Source: Chloroflexota bacterium
GTDB taxonomy: Bacteria; Chloroflexota; Anaerolineae; SpSt-313
Assembly (NCBI GenBank): GCA_029553955.1
Contig: JAKPJZ010000052.1
Location: 1 to 46,954 of the forward strand
Reading direction: 5' to 3'
DNA: 46,954 nt
Position numbers and translations under genes: made by a program. This document shows positions 1 through 5,620 of the stretch, piece by piece. The notes under the pieces were generated by a model. It did no database searches, was not told the origin of the DNA, and saw only the letters and a program-made list of their open reading frames with translations. The stretch's first letter is position 1. Each line of letters begins with the position of its first letter.

Positions 1-77
1 GATCCGTCTATCGGAGATCACGCCGGTACGGCATGCTGACTAGCCGTGTGCGCTGCGGTGCGCCAGTTGGGGGGGGA
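1..77. other. Left flank, no gene seen
   Basis: This stretch lies 3' of the left tRNA copy (the tRNA is on the minus strand). I see no convincing gene, promoter or terminator. It should be host DNA that originally lay downstream of the tRNA before the element integrated. Confidence 0.5.
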
Positions 78-164
78 GTGGGCCCAGCGCGATTCGAACG
101 CGCGACCCGCCGGTTATGAGCCGGATGCTCTGCCGCTGAGCTATGGGCCCCACTCGCCCGGCCA
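78..164. repeat. Left 87-bp direct repeat (attL candidate)
   Basis: Bases 78-164 recur without a visible mismatch at 13185-13271. The repeat contains the whole tRNA gene, 1 base beyond its 3' side and 14 bases upstream of its 5' end. The distance between copies is 13,107 bp. Two tyrosine recombinase genes lie between them, so these are read as the attachment-site duplications of an integrated element. The identity stops at base 165 (G here, C at 13272) and before base 78 (A here, G at 13184). Confidence 0.88.
79..150 (-). tRNA. tRNA-CAT (Met or Ile2), left copy
   Basis: The minus strand folds as a cloverleaf: acceptor GGGCCCA with TGGGCCC, D-stem GCTC/GAGC, anticodon loop CTCATAA giving CAT, T-stem GCGCG/CGCGC with loop TTCGAAT. 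CCA is not encoded. Whether it is elongator Met or lysidine-modified Ile2 cannot be decided by eye. No -35/-10 pair is visible upstream (151-260), unlike the identical right copy, so this copy may be silent or depend on read-through. Confidence 0.88.
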
Positions 165-167
165 GAG

Positions 168-190
168 CGAACCCCAGAGCATCCGGCTAC
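168..190 (+). repeat. tRNA-derived short repeat near left end
   Basis: The core CAGAGCATCCGGCT matches the D-arm/anticodon-arm part of the flanking tRNA but is on the plus strand, opposite in direction to the tRNA gene, and is preceded by CGAAC. Related copies with the same CGAAC lead lie near the right end at 13068, 13116 and (inverted) 13148. It is a candidate recombinase-binding site. Confidence 0.55.
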
Positions 191-253
191 CCTGCAGGCC
201 ACGCCATTTTGCCTGCGGTTCGGCCGAAATACGCACTCTCTGGAGGCCGAAGG

Positions 254-1219
254 ATGCAACCGCAGGACATCCGGCTGAGAACAAGTCAAGCGCTCGCCGG
301 CTTCTTTCTCAGCCTGGCCGCCGAAGGCCGCAGCTCACGCACCCTGCGCGATTACCACTACTGCAGCCGCATGCTCACCACCTGGCTCAAGGCTCAAGGC
401 CAGGACGACCCACCAGTCGCCGGCCTGGACACCGAGACACTGCGCCGCTTCTTTGCCGACCTGCGCCGGCGCCAGCCGCGCCTGAGCGCCAAGACCGTCC
501 GCAACACGCACACGGCTCTGCGCTCGTTCTGGTCCTGGCTGGGTCGCGAGCTCGGCCTACCGCACGTGCTCAAGGGTGCCATCACAGCCCCCAGGGCCAA
601 CCCGCCGGCGTTCACGCTACCCACGCGCGAGCAGATTGAGAGTGTGCTGCAAGCCTGCGACTGGACGCGGCCGGCCACGTCACAGCGCCGCAAGAGCTAC
701 AGGACACGGCGTCCCACTGCCAGGCGCGACCGCGCCATCATCATGACGCTGGTCGACACGGGTGTGAGAGCGCAAGAGCTGTGCGACCTGGCCATGTGCG
801 ACCTGGACATGGCGAGCGGCGCCATCGTGGTGCGGCACGGCAAAGGCGACAAGTCCAGGATAGTGTACGCCGGCAAGGCGGTGCGGCGAGCCATCTGGCG
901 TTACCTGGCGACAGAGCGGCCTGACGCCAGGCCAGGCGAGCCGCTCTTTGCCGAGCGCTGCGGCCGACCGCTGACGCAGACGGCGCTGAGCCATCTGGTG
1001 ATGCAGCTCGGCCGGCGCGCCGGCGTCAAGGTGTGGCCGCACCTGTTGCGCCACGTTTTTGCGACCCAGTATCTGCGCGGCGGCGGCTCTACCCTGGCGC
1101 TCAAGCGCCTGATGGGTCACGTGAGCGAGACGATGCTGGAACGCTACGTCGAACTGGCCGAGTGCGACTTGCAGCGAGCGCACGAGACGGCCAGTCCGGC
1201 AGACCGCTGGCGGCTGTAG
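254..1219 (+). CDS. Tyrosine recombinase / phage integrase, left
   Basis: A site-specific recombinase of 321 residues expected to catalyse integration and excision of the element. The N-terminal half (about 1-110) is a SAM-like core-binding domain. The catalytic half carries the family set in order: Arg in TGVRAQEL, Lys in GKGDKSR, HLLRH (HxxR), His in MGHVSE, and the nucleophile Tyr in LERYVEL. The start ATG at 254 is chosen because GGAGG lies 7 bases upstream; an in-frame ATG at 143 lies inside the tRNA and has no such signal. The gene sits just inside the left repeat and points inward. A second, different recombinase occupies the right end. Which of the two integrates and which excises cannot be told. 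Confidence 0.93.
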   Translation: MQPQDIRLRTSQALAGFFLSLAAEGRSSRTLRDYHYCSRMLTTWLKAQGQDDPPVAGLDTETLRRFFADLRRRQPRLSAKTVRNTHTALRSFWSWLGRELGLPHVLKGAITAPRANPPAFTLPTREQIESVLQACDWTRPATSQRRKSYRTRRPTARRDRAIIMTLVDTGVRAQELCDLAMCDLDMASGAIVVRHGKGDKSRIVYAGKAVRRAIWRYLATERPDARPGEPLFAERCGRPLTQTALSHLVMQLGRRAGVKVWPHLLRHVFATQYLRGGGSTLALKRLMGHVSETMLERYVELAECDLQRAHETASPADRWRL

Positions 1220-1405
1220 GCCAGAACGAAAGCCTGTTCACGTGAACAATGCTTCCGTCCCCGGACGTGCGGGTGTCAGTCCCTCGCCAGGGCTGAAGCC
1301 ATCGCCCCTGCGCAGCGAAGCCGGCGAGACGGCAGTGCACCCTCGCGGCGCTCGACCGCAGCCAGGCGGCGCATTATGTGTATGACAACTACTATAGAAA
1401 CATAG

Positions 1406-1434
1406 TTGACACACAGTAGAATATGTGGTAGAGT
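1406..1434 (+). promoter_or_regulatory. Sigma-70-type promoter of the early genes
   Basis: TTGACA (1406-1411), 17-base spacer, TAGAGT (1429-1434). It lies in the 391-base gap after the integrase and points at the gene at 1611. The expected transcript starts near 1441, giving a leader of about 170 bases that contains a strong terminator hairpin. Confidence 0.7.
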
Positions 1435-1537
1435 AGCCCTACAACCGAATAGAAAAGGGCGGCGCCGCTGGAACGGCCCGCCCTTCGGCCTAAGGTGTGC
1501 TAGCACCCCAGGCGCGCAATAGTATAGCGCAAATTCG

Positions 1538-1577
1538 ACCCGCGTCCAGTGCAACACACCTGGCCGCGGGTTTTTTT
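1538..1577 (+). terminator. Rho-independent terminator inside a leader
   Basis: Stem ACCCGCG (1538-1544) with CGCGGGT (1565-1571), inner stem CCAG/CTGG, and a run of seven T at 1571-1577. It lies between the promoter at 1406 and the first gene at 1611. It would therefore either end a short RNA of about 135 bases or act as an attenuator or antitermination target. Confidence 0.75.
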
Positions 1578-1610
1578 GCGTTCCGGGCACGGCCCGGAGA
1601 GAGGAGCGAC

Positions 1611-1955
1611 ATGGACACACTGGCAATGGCCGACCCCAGGACGTGGCCGGCTGGCATGCGGCGCCGCTACGCAGAACGCGAGGCCGAGCGCCAGGCGCTG
1701 CGCCGGCCGCCAGCGACGCCGGCCATTACCCCCGACCTGGCCCACCTGCGCCGCGAGCTCGCTCTGACGGACCTGGTGCTCGACCGTCTGCCCGAGGCCG
1801 GCTACCTGGAGGCCGCCGCCGGCGAGCTCGCCGCGCGCCTGCCCGCCGGCAGTGTCGAGCAGCAACTGGCCGGCCACCTGGCCGCCGGCCTGTGGGCCCT
1901 GGTGTTCGATGTGGTGAGAGACTGCCTGGACCTGGCCGGCCAGGAGGCGCCTTGA
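1611..1955 (+). CDS. Small hypothetical protein (early region)
   Basis: Predicted 114 residues, not recognised. It starts MDTLAMADPR, is rich in Ala, Arg and Leu, and has an Arg/Glu-rich helical segment at about 15-32 followed by leucine-rich helices to the end. No Cys, Walker or HTH signature is visible. Start 1611 is chosen because GGAG lies about 6 bases upstream and because upstream in-frame codons run through the terminator. It is the first gene after the leader terminator and is followed after 68 bases by a 55-residue gene that shares its downstream terminator, so the two probably form one short operon. The role is unknown. Confidence 0.6.
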   Translation: MDTLAMADPRTWPAGMRRRYAEREAERQALRRPPATPAITPDLAHLRRELALTDLVLDRLPEAGYLEAAAGELAARLPAGSVEQQLAGHLAAGLWALVFDVVRDCLDLAGQEAP

Positions 1956-2023
1956 GCGCCTCCGACGGCACCCCGGGATTTGCGCCGGCGCCATGCCGGC
2001 GACACTGCACGCAGGAGACAGCG

Positions 2024-2191
2024 ATGAACACCGAACAGACTGAGGCAAACGTCGAAGAGGCGCCGCGAGAGGAATGCGAGCCCTGCCACACGTGTGTGCT
2101 GGCGCGAACGTTGGTTATCTACCTGGCCGCAATGCGATCGTCGCTCGAAGGTATCAGCGAGGAGTGCCTGCGACAACTGTCGCATTCGTGA
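2024..2191 (+). CDS. 55-residue acidic Cys-motif protein
   Basis: Predicted 55 residues with an acidic N-terminus (several Glu within the first 20) followed by ECEPCHTCVLAR, a CxxCxxC arrangement, then a hydrophobic helix TLVIYLAAM and a C-terminal Cys. The start ATG 2024 has AGGAGA about 6 bases upstream. A strong terminator follows 19 bases after the stop, closing the operon begun at 1406. It could be a small metal-binding regulatory protein of the kind common in phage early regions, but that is inference. The ORF is short and I recognise no family. Confidence 0.5.
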   Translation: MNTEQTEANVEEAPREECEPCHTCVLARTLVIYLAAMRSSLEGISEECLRQLSHS

Positions 2192-2210
2192 GTTCGTCAG
2201 GTGCCATAGC

Positions 2211-2239
2211 AAGGGCCGGCCGAGCGCCGGCCCTTTTCT
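2211..2239 (+). terminator. Rho-independent terminator
   Basis: Perfect 10-bp stem AAGGGCCGGC (2211-2220) with GCCGGCCCTT (2226-2235), a 5-base loop and a T-rich tail. It closes the two-gene early operon. Confidence 0.8.
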
Positions 2240-2431
2240 GTGTCCGAGATTCTCTGAGATTTAAGGTAACGCGCGCGAAATTTAAGGTTGTCCTGGCGGC
2301 CGTTATCGTCAAGCCAGGCCGATTTTCCACATCTCACCTATGGCGTCGCCACTTGGCGACAGTGGTACTACCGCATATGCGCACAAGCATGCATGTATTG
2401 ATGCACTGTATAAAGTGACTTGCAGGCGACC

Positions 2432-2460
2432 TTGCATGGCGGTCGAAGGCATGCTAGAAT
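2432..2460 (+). promoter_or_regulatory. Promoter of the RHH regulator
   Basis: TTGCAT (2432-2437), 17-base spacer, TAGAAT (2455-2460). The spacer region contains CGACC and GGTCG as inverted arms (2427-2445), and the -10 is framed by GCAT and ATGC. These small dyads could be operators for the ribbon-helix-helix protein encoded just downstream, giving autoregulation, but that is inference. Upstream from 2240 to 2431 I see nothing else clear. Confidence 0.65.
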
Positions 2461-2501
2461 GCTTCAGCGGTGTATCACACTTGAAGCACGAGGAGACGAC
2501 A

Positions 2502-2696
2502 ATGCAACGGCGAGGAACCAACGTTCGGCTGAGTGTCCTGGAGCGTCGCAAAGTTGAGCGCCTGGCCGAGCTTACCGGCAGCACCCTGTCGGACGTGGTG
2601 CGGAGACTCATTGCTCAGGCGAGGGTAGAGGGTGTGCCGGATGTGCACCTGACAGAGACGACACAGGAAAACAGCCGGACCTCAGTGACTCTGTAA
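2502..2696 (+). CDS. Ribbon-helix-helix (CopG/Arc-type) regulator
   Basis: A 64-residue protein. The first strand is NVRLSVLERRK, followed by helix VERLAELTG, the turn STLSDVV and helix VVRRLIAQAR: the CopG/MetJ/Arc layout in which a dimer inserts a two-stranded sheet into the DNA major groove. The C-terminal 20 residues are polar and probably unstructured. The start ATG 2502 follows AGGAG by about 7 bases; in-frame codons upstream run through the promoter. Such proteins commonly repress their own promoter and replication or transfer genes on mobile elements. Here the next genes are a small protein and the replication helicase, so control of replication is plausible. Confidence 0.75.
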   Translation: MQRRGTNVRLSVLERRKVERLAELTGSTLSDVVRRLIAQARVEGVPDVHLTETTQENSRTSVTL

Positions 2697-2707
2697 CGAA
2701 AAAAGGC

Positions 2708-2739
2708 GAGCCCCCGCGCCTTGCCAAGGCCGGGGGCTC
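2708..2739 (+). promoter_or_regulatory. Strong leader hairpin before the 139-residue gene
   Basis: GAGCCCCCG (2708-2716) pairs with CGGGGGCTC (2731-2739) and GCCTT pairs with AAGGC inside, leaving a 3-base loop and one bulged C. There is no T-run on the plus side; an A-run precedes it, so as a terminator it would work only on the minus strand, where I see no gene. It ends about 20 bases before ATG 2760. Confidence 0.6.
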
Positions 2740-2759
2740 AATCGACCGGAGGTAGTGTC

Positions 2760-3179
2760 ATGCAGCCCCATTATACGTCCAATTCGGCGCCTGTCCAGGC
2801 CGGCGACCTGGCCGACGGCCAGGGCCGCATCGTGGCTACGCTGCGAGGCGATGGCGTGCTCGTCAAGTGCGTGCACGGCGCGCGCCACATGCTGCGCCCT
2901 CCGCGCGCTTGGTGCGTCGACTGCTGCTTGGTGGCCGAGGCCGAGCGGCGCGGCGCCTGGGGCCTGGCCGTCGTGGACTTGGACAGGGACCGCCAACTCT
3001 TCTTCATCACTCTTGCCGATTTGCGCCGCTTTGGCTTCCGAGTCAGCAGGGGCTATGGCGAGCAGATCGGCGCCCGTCTCGAACGGTTCTCTGACTGCAT
3101 CGGGCACCCCCAGGCAGAGGCATGCCCCTCAACCCAGCCCCAGCCGGCCAGGGGCGAGCAACAGTTGGCGCTCTGGTGA
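2760..3179 (+). CDS. Hypothetical protein next to replication gene
   Basis: Predicted 139 residues, not recognised. The middle contains RGDGVLVKC, HGARHMLRPP and WCVDCCLVAEAE, so there are Cys/His pairs that might bind metal, followed by a strand-rich segment VVDLDRDRQLFFITLADLRRFGF resembling a small beta/alpha fold. The C-terminal 25 residues are Pro/Gln-rich. The start ATG 2760 has CGGAGG about 9 bases upstream. The stop lies 7 bases before the helicase start, so the two genes are very likely co-transcribed and this product may assist replication. That function is inference from position only. Confidence 0.65.
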   Translation: MQPHYTSNSAPVQAGDLADGQGRIVATLRGDGVLVKCVHGARHMLRPPRAWCVDCCLVAEAERRGAWGLAVVDLDRDRQLFFITLADLRRFGFRVSRGYGEQIGARLERFSDCIGHPQAEACPSTQPQPARGEQQLALW

Positions 3180-3186
3180 GGTGCGC

Positions 3187-5139
3187 ATGAACGCCGACTA
3201 CCTGCGCCAGTGGATTGGCCGCGTCAAACAAGATGGACCGCGGGAGAGCCCGCTACCCCCGGAGCCCGAGCACCTGACGCGCCACATCCGGCCTTGCTCG
3301 CCGCCCGCTGTGGCCCAGGCCGAGGGCATCATGTTGCTAGAGGCGCGCGCCCGCATCGGCGACGCCATCACGGCCTACCTGGCTGGCCCGGCCGGCTGCA
3401 TGCTGCTCATCAAAGCCGCCCCAGGCGTCGGCAAAACGCACGCCGCCGTCGCAGCGGCTGAGGCGTGCGCGCAGCGCGGCCTGCGCGTGCTCTACGCCGG
3501 TCCGCGCCACGACTTTTACAGCGACATCATGGCCATGGCCGGCGACCCTTCACTCTGGTACGAGTGGTTGCCCCAGCAGGACGCCGACGCGGAGCGCGGA
3601 AAGCCCTGCACCTGCCGCCACGCCCTGCCGCTGCGTTCCTGGCTCGAGCGCGGCTACCGCGGCATCGAGTTCTGCAAGCGGGTGTGCGGCTGGGATAACA
3701 TCCAACGCCGGTGCGCCTACCACGCGCAGCGCCGGCGCTCTGAGCCGTGCATCTTCGGCATGCACCAGCACATCACGCTCGGCCATCCGCTGCACTTCGA
3801 CGTCGTCATCGGCGACGAGTCCCCGCTCGGCGCCTTTACCCACCGCTGGCGCATCCCATCCCGTTGGATTTGGCCCCGCGACGCCGACCCCACCGAGCCC
3901 ATGGCCGACGTGCTCATCGCCATGGCACGCCTCTCCGAGGCAGGCGAGTGCATCAAGGGCGAGCATCTGCTTTCTGTCCTGGGCGGCGCGTCGCACGTCC
4001 TGGCCGCCTGCGAAGCGCCACAGCGCGTGCTGCCGCCGCCGCAGATTCGGAGCGCCGGCCAGGTGGACGGTGTGCCCTATGCTCACCCGCAGTATGTGGC
4101 CCTCATGCTCGCCCGTGAGGCGCGCTGCGCCCTGGCCGGCCAGGCGTACATCCCGCGCGTCATCGTGGCCGACAGTGGGCTGCTGCTCCTCTTGCGCCGG
4201 CCCGTCAACACACGGTTGCCTGGGCACGTGGTCTGGCTGGACGCGACGGCCGAGCCGCACCTGTACCAGGCCTGTTTCGGCCGTGGAGTTGAGTTGGTCG
4301 ACGCCCAGCCCAGGCTGCAGGGCCGCATCTATCAAGTCTACAACCGGGCGAACGGGCGTCGCAGCCTGGTCGACCGCCAGGGCAACGTGACGACCAAGGT
4401 AGCGCATTTGGGCCAGCAGGTGGAGCGCATCATCGAGCTCTACGGCTACCGGCACCCGGCCGTCGCCGCCTACGACGACGTTCTGCAGCACCTGGAGCTG
4501 TTCAAGTCCATGCCTCACGTGCACTTTTTCGCAGCGCGTGGCACAAATGCGCTGCAGGACACTGACGTTCTCTTCGTCGCCGGCACGCCGCAGCCGCCGC
4601 TCGACAAACTGGAGAGCGACGCGGCCATGCTCTTTTGGGAACGCATGGACGCTTTCCAGCGCGAGTTTACCGCCAGGTACGTGCCTTACAGCTATGTCGA
4701 CCCTGCGGACGGCCTGGGCCGCGAGTACCCGGTGAGCGGGTTCTGGAGCGACCCGGACCTGCAAAGTATCTTGTGGTCGAAGCGAGAGGCCGAGGTGATT
4801 CAGTTGGCCCATCGCTGCCGGCCCGTGGTCAGGGCCGTGGACATCTGGCTGCTGACCAACCTGCCCATCGCCGAGCTGCCGCCAATGCGCCTGCTCAGCC
4901 TGCACGAGCTCATGGGCGCGCCCGAGGGCGTCAACGTGTTCACCTGGGCCCGGTGGCTCAAGTTCGTCGCAGGCCGCGACTGCTTCACGCGAGAAGAGGC
5001 GCAGGAGGCCACAGGCCTGGACAGGGACACCGTGGCCCGGTACATGAACTTGCTGGTACAGTCGGGCGAGTGGCGCCACGGCCTGGTGCGCACCAACAAG
5101 CGCGGCCGGCCGCCGCGCTTCGTAGAGCGGGCCGCGTGA
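3187..5139 (+). CDS. P-loop helicase-like replication protein with Cys cluster and C-terminal winged helix
   Basis: Predicted 650 residues. Walker A is APGVGKT at about 78-84 and Walker B is VVIGDE ending at about 211. Between them lie six cysteines (141, 143, 163, 167, 176, 188), reminiscent of the iron-sulphur insertion between motifs I and II in XPD/DinG-type superfamily 2 helicases, although the spacing is not identical. A later motif, RGTNALQDTD followed by VLFVAGTP, fits a helicase motif of the second RecA-like half. The last 80 residues (FTREEAQEATGLDRDTVARYM) form a helix-turn-helix or winged helix suited to DNA recognition. The start 3187 is chosen because GAGG precedes it and it clears the upstream stop. 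A 52-bp inverted repeat touches the stop codon. Role: replication initiation or unwinding is likely but inferred. Confidence 0.75.
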   Translation: MNADYLRQWIGRVKQDGPRESPLPPEPEHLTRHIRPCSPPAVAQAEGIMLLEARARIGDAITAYLAGPAGCMLLIKAAPGVGKTHAAVAAAEACAQRGLRVLYAGPRHDFYSDIMAMAGDPSLWYEWLPQQDADAERGKPCTCRHALPLRSWLERGYRGIEFCKRVCGWDNIQRRCAYHAQRRRSEPCIFGMHQHITLGHPLHFDVVIGDESPLGAFTHRWRIPSRWIWPRDADPTEPMADVLIAMARLSEAGECIKGEHLLSVLGGASHVLAACEAPQRVLPPPQIRSAGQVDGVPYAHPQYVALMLAREARCALAGQAYIPRVIVADSGLLLLLRRPVNTRLPGHVVWLDATAEPHLYQACFGRGVELVDAQPRLQGRIYQVYNRANGRRSLVDRQGNVTTKVAHLGQQVERIIELYGYRHPAVAAYDDVLQHLELFKSMPHVHFFAARGTNALQDTDVLFVAGTPQPPLDKLESDAAMLFWERMDAFQREFTARYVPYSYVDPADGLGREYPVSGFWSDPDLQSILWSKREAEVIQLAHRCRPVVRAVDIWLLTNLPIAELPPMRLLSLHELMGAPEGVNVFTWARWLKFVAGRDCFTREEAQEATGLDRDTVARYMNLLVQSGEWRHGLVRTNKRGRPPRFVERAA

Positions 5140-5189
5140 TTTTTGCGGGAAAACGTATATATAATTACCTACGCTTTTCCGCAAAAATC
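5138..5189. repeat. 52-bp inverted repeat with AT-rich centre (origin or operator candidate)
   Basis: Two 19-base arms (5138-5156 and 5171-5189), 17 of 19 positions complementary, surround an AT-rich centre. Each arm reads T-tract then GCGG then A-tract inward. The order T-run first and A-run last is opposite to a bidirectional terminator. It begins within the helicase stop codon. It is a candidate replication origin, initiator operator or resolution site. Confidence 0.6.
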
Positions 5190-5236
5190 GCTACTTGGGG
5201 GAGAACAACCCAGGGCCGGCCTGGTGCACACCCGAC

Positions 5237-5265
5237 GTGCCAGGCAACCTGTTCTGACGTATAAT
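5237..5265 (+). promoter_or_regulatory. Promoter of the late-type operon
   Basis: Consensus TATAAT at 5260-5265; the best -35 is GTGCCA at 5237-5242 with a 17-base spacer, a 4/6 match to TTGACA. It precedes a leader with a strong hairpin and the run of genes from 5356 to 11352. The weak -35 could indicate activator dependence. Confidence 0.55.
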
Positions 5266-5299
5266 CTTCGTAACCGAACACCGCCCCCGTCGAAAGACT

Positions 5300-5345
5300 G
5301 CGGCGCCGTGCCTGGAGAGCAATCCAGGCCGGCGCCGCTTCTGTT
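5300..5345 (+). terminator. Terminator-like leader hairpin before late operon
   Basis: GCGGCGCCG (5300-5308) pairs with CGGCGCCGC (5330-5338) and GCCTGG pairs with CCAGGC inside, with an 8-base loop and the tail TTCTGTT. It ends about 10 bases before ATG 5356, and the Shine-Dalgarno sequence lies directly after the tail. It could be an attenuator or antitermination target. Confidence 0.6.
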
Positions 5346-5355
5346 AGGAGGCACG

Positions 5356-5619
5356 ATGAGAGTCTTCAGGAAAGCCAAGTCCGAGCGCCAGCAGCGCAAA
5401 GAGGCCACAGAGATGGGCCTGGCCTTTCGCCGCCTGGAGGCCGCCACGCCGCCGGGCCGGCTGACTTGCTGCCACATCGAGTTACCCGACGACTCGCGCG
5501 GCGACCTGGTAGTTATCCGCGAGGCCGAGCTCGACCGGCTGCTCGCCATCGCCGAGCGCGCCGCGCTGGGTGCGGCCGTTCTCGCCGGCCTGCGTGGTCG
5601 CAGCGCCGAGGCGGCCTGA
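5356..5619 (+). CDS. Small hypothetical protein, first gene of late operon
   Basis: Predicted 87 residues, not recognised. The N-terminus is basic and helical (FRKAKSERQQRKEA), then comes a segment with two adjacent Cys (LTCCHIELPDD) and a helical C-terminus rich in Glu, Ala and Leu (EAELDRLLAIAERAALGAAVL). The start ATG 5356 follows TAGGAGG by about 7 bases. One base separates its stop from the tape-measure start, so the two are translationally linked. In phages a small protein before the tape measure is often an assembly chaperone, but there is no sequence evidence for that here. Confidence 0.6.
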   Translation: MRVFRKAKSERQQRKEATEMGLAFRRLEAATPPGRLTCCHIELPDDSRGDLVVIREAELDRLLAIAERAALGAAVLAGLRGRSAEAA

Positions 5620-5620
5620 C

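Noticed and set aside
143..253. Upstream extension of the left recombinase from ATG 143
   Set aside because: It would start inside the tRNA and has no ribosome-binding site, whereas ATG 254 has GGAGG at good spacing.
5138..5189. The inverted repeat after the helicase as a rho-independent terminator
   Set aside because: T-tract precedes and A-tract follows the GC part on both strands, the reverse of a terminator.
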